Positions 1 to 8,829 of a DNA stretch of 14,057 nucleotides are shown one piece after another. Each line of letters begins with the position of its first letter. Positions within the stretch are counted from its first letter, which is position 1. Below the pieces are notes generated by a model. It worked only from the letters and a program-made list of their open reading frames with translations, had not been told where the DNA came from and ran no database searches. The stretch comes from Chloroflexota bacterium (GTDB taxonomy: Bacteria > Chloroflexota > Dehalococcoidia > Lucifugimonadales > Australimonadaceae), in contig JAPOOH010000148.1 of the NCBI GenBank assembly GCA_026713505.1, positions 1 to 14,057 of the forward strand, given 5' to 3'. Made by a program: the position numbers and the translations under genes.

Positions 1-1122
1 CCCCGCGTGCACGGCGGTGGTCGCGTGCCCCACCTGCTTCGCGTGGCCGGGGTACATCTGCTTGATGGAGATGACGTTCAGGAAGCGCCCGCCGCCTGCC
101 TCGTGCGACCACGCGCCGACAACGCCGGGCACGCCCGCGCGCTCCAGCTCGTTCCAGAGCATCGCGGCGCGCAGGGGGCTGCGGAAATAGGTGTTGTCGT
201 TCGGGGGCTTGCCCGGCAGGCAGCCCATCACGATGGGGTCGTTGCGCCAGTTGACGGACTTCACGTTGATGATGGGCATGTCGCGCTCGCCGCTGGCGTA
301 GTAGCCCGTCCACTCGCCGAACGGCCCCTCCTGGTGGAATTGGTCCGGCGGGATCTCGCCCTCGATGACGATCTCGGAGGTCGCGGGGACGGGCAGGCCG
401 GTGAGCGGGGCAGCGACGACGTCCAGCGGCTCGTTGCGGATGCCGCCCGCGACCGCGAACTCGTCCTCGCCGTAGTCGACCTCCAGCCCGCCGAGCAGCA
501 GCAGCAGCGGGTCCTGGCCGAACGACACGGCGACCGGGCACGCCTCGCCCTTCGCCCAGTACTTCTCGCGGATCATGCGCCCGTGCTTGCCAGGCGAGAT
601 CATGATGCCGAGCGTGTTCTTGTCGTGCACCTGCACGCGGTAGGTGCCGGCATTCACCCAGCCGGTGTCCGGGTCGCGCATGATGACGATGTTGCCGGTG
701 CCCAGGAAGTTGCCGCCGTCCTCGGCGTGCCAGAACGGGGCGGGGAACTGCGTGACGTCGACCTCGGCGTCGACCTGGCGGTTGTCGAGCACGGGCCCGT
801 CCTCGACCTGCCTGGGCGCGATGGGCGTGAACTCCTTGAGGCGGTCGCGCCACGTTCGGACGAACTCCTGGCGGGTGAGGTGGGTGGGGAGGTCCAGGCT
901 CAGGCAGATGCGCGGGAGCGACGTGAGAACGTTCGAGAGGAGCCGGTAGCTCTCCGGGTGGCCCTTGATCTTCTCGAAGAGCAGGGCAGGGTTCTCCATG
1001 TCCCACTGGTAGAGGTCCGTAAGGCCGCCGATCTCGAGGTTCGGGTCGGCGCCCTCGATGCGGGTCAGCTCGCCGATCTCCTCGATGCGCCCGATCCACT
1101 CACGCAGGTCCTGCACTGGCAT
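1..1122 (-). CDS. UbiD family decarboxylase (partial, C-terminus beyond left edge)
   Basis: The 374 visible residues match the UbiD/Fdc family, which carries out reversible non-oxidative decarboxylation of aromatic or alpha,beta-unsaturated carboxylates with prenylated FMN made by UbiX. Residues aligning with the Aspergillus Fdc1 prFMN/metal site are present in order and with family spacing: N157 and R162 (NAGTYR), H180 (GKHGRM) and E221. The acid pair E265 and E270 lies in EGPFGEWTGYY. The family is about 450-500 residues, so roughly 100 are missing at the left edge. The ATG at 1122 follows a strong AAGGAGGG Shine-Dalgarno (1127-1134) and gives a natural N-terminus (MPVQDLREWIGRIEE). It is the last visible gene of the minus-strand Dpp operon, 100 nt behind the DppF-like stop, and may have its own promoter. 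No ubiX is in the window. The family is sure; whether the substrate is a quinone precursor or a catabolic acid is not, and the context favours catabolism. Confidence 0.95.
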   Translation of the reverse strand, partial: MPVQDLREWIGRIEEIGELTRIEGADPNLEIGGLTDLYQWDMENPALLFEKIKGHPESYRLLSNVLTSLPRICLSLDLPTHLTRQEFVRTWRDRLKEFTPIAPRQVEDGPVLDNRQVDAEVDVTQFPAPFWHAEDGGNFLGTGNIVIMRDPDTGWVNAGTYRVQVHDKNTLGIMISPGKHGRMIREKYWAKGEACPVAVSFGQDPLLLLLGGLEVDYGEDEFAVAGGIRNEPLDVVAAPLTGLPVPATSEIVIEGEIPPDQFHQEGPFGEWTGYYASGERDMPIINVKSVNWRNDPIVMGCLPGKPPNDNTYFRSPLRAAMLWNELERAGVPGVVGAWSHEAGGGRFLNVISIKQMYPGHAKQVGHATTAVHAG

Positions 1123-1144
1123 GTCGCCCTCCTTGTGTCCCGCG

Positions 1145-1150
1145 ATTCTA
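1145..1150 (-). promoter_or_regulatory. candidate -10 box ahead of the UbiD-family gene
   Basis: On the minus strand the gap between the DppF-like and UbiD genes carries TAGAAT, five of six matches to the TATAAT -10 consensus. It would place a start site about 16 nt before the UbiD ATG, just ahead of its strong ribosome binding site. No good -35 box is seen 16-18 bp upstream, so this is weak. UbiD may simply be read through from the Dpp operon. Confidence 0.25.
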
Positions 1151-1222
1151 CCCGAACAGGGAACATCGTTGGACAGGAGGGGAGTGCGCGGCAGGATGGG
1201 GCGGCGCAGAGGGCGGAGGCGC

Positions 1223-2241
<1,019 letters not shown>

Positions 2242-2245
<4 letters not shown>

Positions 2246-3243
2246 GCCTGGCCTGCCTTCGCCCCGGCGCCGAGTTGGTCCGCTATGAAGCAGGCCGCGT
2301 AATGGTTATCGACGGTCTGCATGAGTTCCGGCACCGCCTCCAGGCACTGCTCCTGTGCGTACGGGCACCGTGGCTGGAAGGCGCAGCCGGGCGGGAGGTC
2401 CACGAGGTTCGGGGGCTGCCCATCGACCTGTACGAGCCGCTCCGTGACGGGGAGGTCGAGGCGCGGAACCGACGACATGAGGCCGAGGGTGTAGGGGTGG
2501 CGCGGGTCGCCGTAGACGGCCGTCGCGCTGGAGCGTTCGACGATCTTGCCGGCGTACATGACGTTGACGCGGTCGGCGTAGCGGGCGACGACGCCGAGGT
2601 TGTGGGTGATGATGACGAGAGCGCCGCCGCGCTCCTCGGTGAGCCGCTGCATCAGCTCCAGTATCTGCGCCTGCACGGTCACGTCGAGCGCCGTCGTTGG
2701 CTCGTCGGCTATGAGCACCGCGGGGTTGCAGCTGAGGGCCATGGCAATCATGACCCGCTGGCGCATGCCGCCGCTGAAGTGGTGCGGGAACTGGGCCAGC
2801 CGCCGCTCCGGGTCCGAGATCTCGACGGAGGCGAGGAGCTCGTGCGCCCGCGCGTTGGCGTCGTACTTGCTGAGCCCCAGCTCGGTGATGAGCGGCTCGG
2901 TCAGCTGCCTGCCGATGGAGAGGACGGGGTTCAGGGAGGTCATGGGCTCCTGGAAGATCATGCCGATCGCCCGTCCCCGGATGTGCCGCATGCCGTCCAG
3001 GCTCAGCTCGAGCAGGTCCTGCCCCTTGTAGAGCACGCGGCCGCTCACGATGCGTCCCGGAGGCGTGGGGATGAGGCGGATCCCGGAGAGCGCCGTGACG
3101 CTCTTGCCGCCCCCGCTCTCGCCCACGAGGCCGAGCGTTTCGCCTTCTTCGACCGTGTAGGAGACGCCGTCGACGGCCTTCACCAGGCCGCCCTCAGTGT
3201 CGAAGTAGGTCCTCAGGTCTTCTATCTCGAGAACGACACTCAT
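2242..3243 (-). CDS. dppD: DppD/OppD-like ABC transporter ATP-binding protein
   Basis: This 333-residue protein is the second ATPase subunit of the importer and partners the DppF-like protein. Walker A is GESGGGKS (41-48), with glycine where serine or cysteine is usual at the fifth position. Other motifs are Q98 in FQEPMTSLNP, signature FSGGMRQR (156-163), Walker B ending D180-E181 followed by PTTALD, and H214. The C-terminal oligopeptide-family extension carries C287, C293, C300 and C318, spaced as in its neighbour. The ATG at 3243 is chosen because the protein then begins MSVVLEIEDLRTYF, a normal DppD start. A longer in-frame reading to 3390 would run 49 non-homologous residues back through the upstream gene. 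No strong Shine-Dalgarno lies before 3243; the upstream stop is only 10 nt away, which fits coupled translation. It overlaps the DppF-like start by 4 nt. Confidence 0.95.
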
Positions 3244-3253
3244 CGCTTGGAGA

Positions 3254-3895
3254 CTACTCCCGGCCTGTGACGGGGCGGGAGGACCGCACCTCGTCCAGGA
3301 CCCATGCGTATTCTTCCGATCCCACTCGCACGTCAACCACGCGCTCGTCGCGCTCATCCGCCAGCCAGTCCTCCAACTCCTGGAAGCCACCCAGCGCGTC
3401 GATGAAGCGCTCCCTCAGGATATCCGCCTCGACGAACTGCCGGTACTCTCCGTCGTCGATGCCGCGCTCGGTGAGGAAGCGGATATACGCCTCGCGGAAG
3501 AGCCTGTCGACCTCGCCGCCGGCGGCCGTGTCGCCGCTCGCGCCCGGCTGGAAGCGCTCGCGGAGCTTCGCGTCGAGGTCGCCGTCGGTGACGGCGAGTC
3601 CCATCGCAGGCGCCGCTGCGCGCATCAACTCGAGGTCGACGCGCGCGTCGGACATGACGAACGGCGCTCGGCCCAATTCTGATTCCGGGCTGGGGTTGCC
3701 GGATATCAGGTCCCGGACGACGATGGCCCTTGCCAACTCTCCCGTTGTCATGACTGTCTGCCCATCGATCCTCACTACCCATTCTCTCGCCGGAGCGACT
3801 ACCTCTCGGTAGTAGCTCAGTCCCAGCACCAGCCCTACGAGGGCGATGCCCAGGAGCGTCGCTGCCAGCGCGAACACGCCGCGGCGGGCGCCCAT
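3254..3895 (-). CDS. membrane-anchored SurA_N-like chaperone-type protein lacking a parvulin domain
   Basis: From the ATG at 3895 this is 213 residues. A basic N-terminus (MGARR) leads into one hydrophobic segment (about 7-27), then an extracytoplasmic domain. The start of that domain (VRIDGQTVMTTGELARA, 41-57) and the segment YRQFVEADILRERFIDAL (151-168), followed by a WL...R...V tail at 177-191, resemble the chaperone part of SurA/PrsA-type foldases. The parvulin (PpiC) domain expected between or after them is absent. It sits between the permease and ATPase genes of the Dpp operon, so it may help fold or stabilise the lipoprotein or permeases; that is inference. The start is uncertain. TTG at 3940 has an AGGTGG 9 nt upstream. 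GTG at 3967 overlaps dppC by 11 nt and ATG at 4000 by 44 nt. All add N-terminal residues before the membrane segment. The family call is moderate, the reading frame secure. Confidence 0.7.
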   Translation of the reverse strand: MGARRGVFALAATLLGIALVGLVLGLSYYREVVAPAREWVVRIDGQTVMTTGELARAIVVRDLISGNPSPESELGRAPFVMSDARVDLELMRAAAPAMGLAVTDGDLDAKLRERFQPGASGDTAAGGEVDRLFREAYIRFLTERGIDDGEYRQFVEADILRERFIDALGGFQELEDWLADERDERVVDVRVGSEEYAWVLDEVRSSRPVTGRE

Positions 3896-3956
3896 CCGGG
3901 ACGGCCTCGCTCCGCCGCTCGTTGCGAGGCTGTCATTGCCCAACGCCGCCGACCAC

Positions 3957-4859
3957 CTACGTGCCACGCAGCCGGGGATCGAATGCGTCGCGCAGGGCAT
4001 CTCCCAGGAAGGAGAAGCTGAACACGACGAAAGCCAGGGCCAGTCCGGGGAATACGGACAGCCACGGGGCTGCTTCGAGGGTCCCCCGGGACCCGGCGAA
4101 GATCATGTTGCCGCAGGAGGCGTGGGGAGGCGGGACGCCAAGGCCGAGGTAGCTGAGGCTTGCCTCCACGACGATCGCGGTCCCCAGGTATCCCGTCGCC
4201 AGCACGAACACCGGGGCGAGAGCGTTCGGCAGGATGTGCCGGAGCATGATCCGGATATGACTCGCCCCGATGGAAAGCGCGGCAAGCACGTACGGCTCTT
4301 CCTTGATGGAGAGCGCCGACGAGCGGGCCAACCGGACGACGCGCGGGGCGAAGACGACCGCTATCGCAAAGACCACGTTGTTGAGCGATGCGCCTATCGC
4401 GACGACCATGACCATCGCGAGGATGAGTCCGGGGAAGCCGAGCAGCATGTCCACGACCCGCTGGATGACGAGATCCACGACGCCGCCCAGGTATCCCGAC
4501 GCCACGCCGATCAGCATCCCCACCACCGTAGCTAGGCCGACGGACGCAAAGCCCACGTAGAGCGAGATACGGGCCCCGTAGAGCACCCGAGAGAGGACGT
4601 CACGCCCGAAGTTGTCCGCGCCGAACCAGAACTGGCTGGACGGTGCCGCGAGCTTGTTGGGGATGTCCTGGCCCAGCGGGTCGTACGGAGCGATCAGGGG
4701 CGCGAGTATCGCCACCGTGATCATCATCATCAGCAGCACGCCGCCGGCGAAACCGAGTGGGTAGTGCCGCGCGAAGAAGGTCACCCGCCGCCGGACGCGG
4801 TAGAGGGTCCCGCGCTCCGCGTCTGCAAGCGTCCCCCTGGCGACTCCGGTCTGAATCAT
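3957..4859 (-). CDS. dppC: DppC/OppC-like ABC transporter permease
   Basis: This 300-residue inner-membrane protein forms half of the import channel. A cytoplasmic N-terminus with basic patch (RVRRR, 21-25) precedes TM1 at about 37-57. The DppC hallmark FGADNFGRDVLSRVLYGARI follows at 79-98, then TM helices near 100-122, 136-156, 160-178, 214-236 and 268-288. The EAA-type coupling loop that docks on the ATPases is at about 191-212 (AALSIGAS...HILPN), next to SLSYLGLGVPPP. In the usual PSWG motif after that, the tryptophan is replaced by cysteine (HASCG, 246-250). The ATG at 4859 has GGGGAGA about 6 nt upstream. The gene lies 19 nt behind the DppB-like stop. Family and role are clear; the substrate is not. 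Confidence 0.96.
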   Translation of the reverse strand: MIQTGVARGTLADAERGTLYRVRRRVTFFARHYPLGFAGGVLLMMMITVAILAPLIAPYDPLGQDIPNKLAAPSSQFWFGADNFGRDVLSRVLYGARISLYVGFASVGLATVVGMLIGVASGYLGGVVDLVIQRVVDMLLGFPGLILAMVMVVAIGASLNNVVFAIAVVFAPRVVRLARSSALSIKEEPYVLAALSIGASHIRIMLRHILPNALAPVFVLATGYLGTAIVVEASLSYLGLGVPPPHASCGNMIFAGSRGTLEAAPWLSVFPGLALAFVVFSFSFLGDALRDAFDPRLRGT

Positions 4860-4878
4860 GGATTCTCCCCGTGGCCGA

Positions 4879-5838
4879 TCAGCCGTAGCTGATCCGCGGG
4901 TCTATCTTGGCGTAGATGATGTCGATGACCACGTTCAGGGTGAGCATCAGGGTCACGAGAAGCATCACGAGGCTCTGGATGACCGGGTAGTCCCGCTCGG
5001 TCGCCGCCTGCACGACCCCTTGCCCTATGCCGGGCAACGAGAACACGGTCTCCAGGATGACGGTGCCGGACAGGAGCGTGGCCAGCTGCAGCCCCCCGAG
5101 GGTGAGAACAGGGATCATGGCGTTGGGGAGCGCGTGGCGCAGGACGACGGCGCGCTCGCGCAGGCCGCGGCTGCGGGCTGTGCGCACGTAGTCCTGCCTG
5201 AGCACCTCGAGCATCGTGGAGCGGGTGACTCTCGTCAGGTACGAGCTATATCCCCAGGCGAGGATCAGCGCCGCCCAGATGATCTTGAGCATGTGCTGGA
5301 CCGGGTTCTCCCACAGGTCGAGGTAGAAGATGGGGGGCGTCCAGGAGAAGAAGATGAGCATGATCAGGATGAGCATCAGCGCGATCCAGAAGTTCGGAAG
5401 CGCGGTGCCCGCCACGGTGACGATGCGCACGAAGTAGTCCGGCATGCGGTTCTGGTACATCGCCGCGATGACGCCGGAGGGGATGGAGATGGCCCACGCG
5501 ATAAGCGTCGTCCATGCGGCGAGTTCGAGAGTAACGGGCAGCCGCCGGGCGATGATCTCCGAGATGGGTTCGCGGCTCACGATGGAGGCCCCGCCGAACT
5601 CGCCGTTGATCATGCTCCAGACCCAGCGGAAGTACTGGATGACGATGTTGTCGTTGAGGCCGAGGCGCTGACGCAGGTCTTCGGCCTGCGCCAGCGCCCT
5701 GGGGGTGGTCTGGTCTCCCCCCAATATCACCTGCGTTACATCGCCCGGCAGCACCCTCATGATGGCGAAGATCGCCATCGACGCCAGGAGCAGCGTCGGG
5801 AAGTAGAGCAGCACCCGACGGCCGATGTAGCGCCTCAT
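4879..5838 (-). CDS. dppB: DppB/OppB-like ABC transporter permease
   Basis: This 319-residue membrane protein is the other channel half. It begins MRRYIGRRVLLYFPTLL with TM1 at about 9-29, then the LPGD motif (30-33) and the extracytoplasmic loop typical of DppB/OppB. TM segments follow near 104-126, 138-164, 184-200, 242-263 and 286-309. The EAA loop is about 217-239 (YVRTARSRGL...HALPN), and the family motif LETVFSLPGIGQ lies at 262-273. The length matches family members. The ATG at 5838 is 7 nt past the TAG of the lipoprotein gene, and no clear Shine-Dalgarno is present in between, so translation probably depends on ribosomes finishing the lipoprotein gene. It pairs with the downstream DppC-like permease. 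Confidence 0.96.
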   Translation of the reverse strand: MRRYIGRRVLLYFPTLLLASMAIFAIMRVLPGDVTQVILGGDQTTPRALAQAEDLRQRLGLNDNIVIQYFRWVWSMINGEFGGASIVSREPISEIIARRLPVTLELAAWTTLIAWAISIPSGVIAAMYQNRMPDYFVRIVTVAGTALPNFWIALMLILIMLIFFSWTPPIFYLDLWENPVQHMLKIIWAALILAWGYSSYLTRVTRSTMLEVLRQDYVRTARSRGLRERAVVLRHALPNAMIPVLTLGGLQLATLLSGTVILETVFSLPGIGQGVVQAATERDYPVIQSLVMLLVTLMLTLNVVIDIIYAKIDPRISYG

Positions 5839-5845
5839 GCTCTAA

Positions 5846-7669
5846 CTACTTGTCAAGCCACACCGTGGCGAAGTCCAGGTAGGACATGATCTGCTCCGGC
5901 GGGTGCAGCCGGCCCTTGACCCACGAGCGGTAGGGGATGTGGGCAAGGTTGCCTGCTATCGGCACCCCGTAGTACTGCTCGAGCAGCCAGTATTGTTCGA
6001 ACTCCTGCCAGATGGCCTTGCGCTCCTCGAAGTCGTTGGTCGCCTTCAAGCGGTCGAAGTAGCCCTTCACGCTCGGGTCCTCGTGCTTGACGATGGCCGC
6101 CTTGCTCTCGCTGTACGGGAGGAAGGCCGCTTCGTTCGGCTCCGGCAGATGGCTGGAGATGCCGGCGGCACTCTGCACAGCGCCGTAGTCGAGCGTCTGG
6201 CCCGCGGCCGTCCATGCAGGAGCGTCCATCAGCTCGAGGGTCATCGTGACGTTCAGTCCGGCCAGCTGGGCTGCGAGGAACTCACAGCGGTCCGGCCACG
6301 CTCCCGTGGACAGACAGTTGTAGGTGACCTCGAACCCGTCGGCGTAGCCCGCCTCTTCCATGAGGCGCATGGCTTCGGCCCGGTCGGCTTCCTTGGTGTC
6401 GGGGTTCCAGCCCGGCCACGTGAGTACGTCCGGGTTGGAGAACGGGTTGGAGGGGTTGAGGAGACCGCCGATCAGACCGAACCCACCGGCAACCGCGTCG
6501 ATGGACTGCTGGCGGTCGATGTAGAGCGAGGCGGCCTTGCGGACACGGACGTCCTGCCACGGGCCCTCCTTGAGGAGGTTCCAGGCGAGGCCGCCGCCGC
6601 TGCCGGTGCCGAAGCCGGACGGGACCCTTACGACGAAGAAGTCGTCGCCCAGGTCCTGCAGGTACTGCTCGTACCGCGGCTTCGTCAGGATGTAGCCGAA
6701 ACCGGGCGAGCCGCCGTCCAGCTGGCCGGTGCGGATCGCTGCGTCCATCACGTCCGGGCTGGTCATGATGGCGAAGTCCATGCCTTCCATGTAGGGGAGG
6801 GAGAAGCCGTCTTCGTCAGTCTCCCAGTAGTCCGGGTTGGCGGTGACGTGCATCACGCTGCCCTTGTCATAGCTCTGGAAGACGAACGGGCCGAGACCCA
6901 TCATGCCGACGTCGAGCGGTGCAACCTCCATGTTGCCCGCCTGGAGTTCCGGCTCCGTGAGGTGGCGCGGGTGCCCGATGGTGAAGTACGGGGTGAAGAG
7001 CACGTCCAGGAAGAGCGGGTTGCCCTCCTTGAGCGTTATCTTGAGCGTGTTGGCGTCCACGATGGTTGTGCTGTCGTACTCGCCCATGCGGTTCCCGTAC
7101 CAGGCTGGCGCGCGCTCGCCTGCGGAGCTCGAGTAGCCCTCGAATACGAGGTCGAGCCAGAACTTGAGGTCCTCGGCGGTCAGCGGATTCCCGTCGTGCC
7201 ACTGCACGCCTTCGCGCAGGGTGAACGTCCACTCGGTGAAGTCGGCGTTGTTCTCCCAGCTGGTGGCGAGAGCGGGACAGACGGCGTAGACGTCGTCGAG
7301 ACAGGGACGAACGAGGTTGCCGCTGCCCCAGACCGGCGCGCCCATCTGGTTCAGGTCGTACCAGATGGTGGTTGCCATCATGTCGAAGTTCGCCGGCGGG
7401 TCGCGGCGAACGGCGAACTTGCCAGTGCCTCCGGCCCTGTCCGATACGCCCGGGGTGGGCGTAGCGGTCGGCGCCGCCGGCTCGGGCGCCATGGTGGCTC
7501 CGGGTTCCGGCGTCGCCGTTGGGGCGGCCGGCGCCGAGGTGGCAGTTGGCGTTGCCGTTGGGTCGTCGCTGGTGCAGGCCACGACTCCGAAAGCCGCAGC
7601 CAGAACAAGCAGGACGGCTGCGAGCCTCCAGTTGAGCCGTGCAATCACTGAGCGGTCTGACTTCTGCAT
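5846..7669 (-). CDS. ABC transporter substrate-binding lipoprotein, family 5 (SBP_bac_5)
   Basis: This 607-residue protein captures the substrate outside the membrane and hands it to DppB/DppC. The signal peptide has a basic start, a hydrophobic stretch (16-29) and a lipobox GVVAC with the acylated cysteine at C32. A Thr/Pro/Ala-rich linker (33-74) tethers the folded domain. Family 5 features include the early segment FTLREGVQWHDGNPLTAEDLK, which matches the usual fTLRdgvkFhDG-ltAeDv pattern, and later the conserved stretch ending in VRVRKAASLYIDRQ, all typical of peptide/nickel/oligosaccharide-binding proteins. The ATG at 7669 has GGGAGGAG (7674-7681) at good spacing. It lies 27 nt behind the amidohydrolase and directly before the permeases. 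Family 5 proteins bind chemically diverse ligands, so the substrate cannot be read from sequence; the flanking decarboxylase-type enzymes make a non-peptide ligand possible. Confidence 0.95.
   Translation of the reverse strand: MQKSDRSVIARLNWRLAAVLLVLAAAFGVVACTSDDPTATPTATSAPAAPTATPEPGATMAPEPAAPTATPTPGVSDRAGGTGKFAVRRDPPANFDMMATTIWYDLNQMGAPVWGSGNLVRPCLDDVYAVCPALATSWENNADFTEWTFTLREGVQWHDGNPLTAEDLKFWLDLVFEGYSSSAGERAPAWYGNRMGEYDSTTIVDANTLKITLKEGNPLFLDVLFTPYFTIGHPRHLTEPELQAGNMEVAPLDVGMMGLGPFVFQSYDKGSVMHVTANPDYWETDEDGFSLPYMEGMDFAIMTSPDVMDAAIRTGQLDGGSPGFGYILTKPRYEQYLQDLGDDFFVVRVPSGFGTGSGGGLAWNLLKEGPWQDVRVRKAASLYIDRQQSIDAVAGGFGLIGGLLNPSNPFSNPDVLTWPGWNPDTKEADRAEAMRLMEEAGYADGFEVTYNCLSTGAWPDRCEFLAAQLAGLNVTMTLELMDAPAWTAAGQTLDYGAVQSAAGISSHLPEPNEAAFLPYSESKAAIVKHEDPSVKGYFDRLKATNDFEERKAIWQEFEQYWLLEQYYGVPIAGNLAHIPYRSWVKGRLHPPEQIMSYLDFATVWLDK
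7448..7561 (-). repeat. degenerate Thr/Pro/Ala coding repeat (lipoprotein linker)
   Basis: Codons 37-74 of the solute-binding lipoprotein encode imperfect copies of a PTAT/APTATPxPG unit (three TAT cores at 38-40, 51-53 and 68-70). The DNA copies are similar but diverged. This is a flexible tether between lipid anchor and binding domain, a style frequent in Chloroflexota lipoproteins. It is not a mobile or satellite repeat. Confidence 0.7.
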
Positions 7670-7696
7670 GGGTCTCCTCCCTAAACGCGGTTTGGA

Positions 7697-8761
7697 TCAG
7701 AGGGCGTACAGAGTTCGGGCGTTGGTGTCCAGTATCTTGTCGACCGAGACGGCCGGCGCCTTGCCACTCTGCTTCAGTACCTTCAGGGCTTCCAACTCGG
7801 ACGAGGTGTCGTTGTGGCCGTAGTCGGAGCCGATGACGATGTTGTCGTCGCCGACCGTGTCCAGGACCCAGTCCAGGTCGTCGGCGGTCTGGCATGCGAC
7901 GTACATGTTGTTTTCGCGGAGGACGTCCTGCGCGGGCCAGGGCCGGCCGGCCTTCTTGAAGCGCAGCATCATGTCGTTCAGCGCGTAAGGCACCCACTCC
8001 GCGGAGACCTCTACGAATGCCCAGCGCAGGTCCGGGAAGCGCGATGGCGTCCCCTTCATGAGCAGGTCGTGGAATGCGCCCACCACCGGCAGCTTGAAAG
8101 TGGAGAAGCCCGCGTCGGTCTGGAAGAGGTCGAACTGCGAGAAGTTGCCTGAGGTAGCGTGGATGCACATGGGCAGGCCGATCTCGGACGCCTCGGTGTA
8201 GATGGGGTCGAAGTAGGTGTCGGAGAGGCGCCGGTCGCCCTCGACGCTGTGCATGAAGAAGCCGCATGCGCCGTGGTCCTTCGCCCAGTGCATCTCCTCG
8301 ATCGCGACCTCCCGGCTCATGTACGGCAGCATGGCCGCCCAGCGGAGCCGGCCGTCGCCCTTGGAGTGGATGTCGTCCATCCAGCGGTTGTAGCTCCGGT
8401 AGAGCGCGACCTCCACCTCGGGGCGGCGCGTGAGGGGCCTGAGGAATACGGTGGGGTAGAGGACGTGGATGTCCACCCCCAGCTCGTCCATGTGCGCGAG
8501 CCGCTGCTCGATGTCGGCCACTTCGGCGGCCTCTTCCGCCACCTCGGCCGAGCGGAAGTTGGACCGCTTCTGAACGGCGCGGCCCTCGATGACCCAGTAC
8601 TCGCTCACTATGCTGCGACGCCCGGCGAAACCGCCGGACAGGTTGGCTTCTCCCGACTTCGGGACGACCACGAACGGGCGGAAGTCCTGCTCATGGTCGC
8701 GCATGAACTCCCACGTCCGTTCGCTCTCGATTACGTGTGCATCCGAGTCAACAATGGCCAT
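7697..8761 (-). CDS. amidohydrolase family 2 (ACMSD-like) metal-dependent hydrolase or decarboxylase
   Basis: This 354-residue TIM-barrel enzyme belongs to the Amidohydro_2 group (COG2159), which contains ACMSD-type decarboxylases such as gamma-resorcylate and 5-carboxyvanillate decarboxylase as well as hydrolases. Candidate metal and catalytic residues are D8 and H10 (DSDAHV, the D-x-H form in place of HxH), H201 (CIHAT), H231 (AFHDLL) and D313 (IGSDYGH). No signal peptide is seen, so it is probably cytoplasmic. The ATG at 8761 has GGGGAGGG (8766-8773) just upstream. It is the first gene of the operon that continues into the Dpp-type importer and ends with a UbiD decarboxylase, and it follows a strong promoter with two dyads. 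A role in processing the imported compound is inferred; sequence alone does not separate decarboxylation from hydrolysis. Confidence 0.9.
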   Translation of the reverse strand: MAIVDSDAHVIESERTWEFMRDHEQDFRPFVVVPKSGEANLSGGFAGRRSIVSEYWVIEGRAVQKRSNFRSAEVAEEAAEVADIEQRLAHMDELGVDIHVLYPTVFLRPLTRRPEVEVALYRSYNRWMDDIHSKGDGRLRWAAMLPYMSREVAIEEMHWAKDHGACGFFMHSVEGDRRLSDTYFDPIYTEASEIGLPMCIHATSGNFSQFDLFQTDAGFSTFKLPVVGAFHDLLMKGTPSRFPDLRWAFVEVSAEWVPYALNDMMLRFKKAGRPWPAQDVLRENNMYVACQTADDLDWVLDTVGDDNIVIGSDYGHNDTSSELEALKVLKQSGKAPAVSVDKILDTNARTLYAL

Positions 8762-8800
8762 GGCGCCCTCCCCGGCAGCCCATCGCTACAGATGTCAGGG

Positions 8801-8829
8801 ACTATATGCCCCGGCTGGGGGGCAGTCAA
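8801..8829 (-). promoter_or_regulatory. sigma70-type promoter of the amidohydrolase-dpp-ubiD operon
   Basis: On the minus strand, TTGACT (8824-8829; five of six to TTGACA) is followed after exactly 17 bp by TATAGT (8801-8806; five of six to TATAAT). Transcription would start near 8794, giving a leader of about 33 nt that contains the GGGGAGGG ribosome binding site. It is the best promoter-like sequence in the window and sits in the 101-bp gap behind the DUF4340 gene, which makes the downstream eight genes a separate unit. Confidence 0.75.
8807..8824. promoter_or_regulatory. operator-like dyad in the promoter spacer (TGCCCC-N6-GGGGCA)
   Basis: A perfect 6-bp inverted repeat separated by GGCTGG fills the whole 17-bp spacer between the -10 and -35 boxes, and its last base is shared with the -35. 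A dimeric regulator bound here would block RNA polymerase. The alternative, a terminator hairpin for the upstream gld-type unit, is less likely because no T-run follows on the minus strand. Confidence 0.5.

Noticed and set aside
494..508. (AGC)5 triplet repeat
   Set aside because: It encodes part of a leucine run (206-210) in the UbiD beta-strand; too short to be a functional repeat.
5903..7651. Long plus-strand open frame of 582 codons
   Set aside because: It is the antisense of the solute-binding lipoprotein, has Arg/Val/Ala/His-rich shadow composition and no family motif; the minus-strand reading has signal peptide, lipobox and domain.
6867..8267. Minus-strand open frame of 466 codons spanning the amidohydrolase-lipoprotein junction
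   Set aside because: It is an Arg/His/Pro-rich frame crossing two well-supported genes in another phase, with no motif.
8807..8824. Hairpin TGCCCC-N6-GGGGCA as rho-independent terminator of the gld-type operon
   Set aside because: The stem is adequate but no T-run follows on the minus strand, and the element fills a promoter spacer exactly, so an operator is the better reading.
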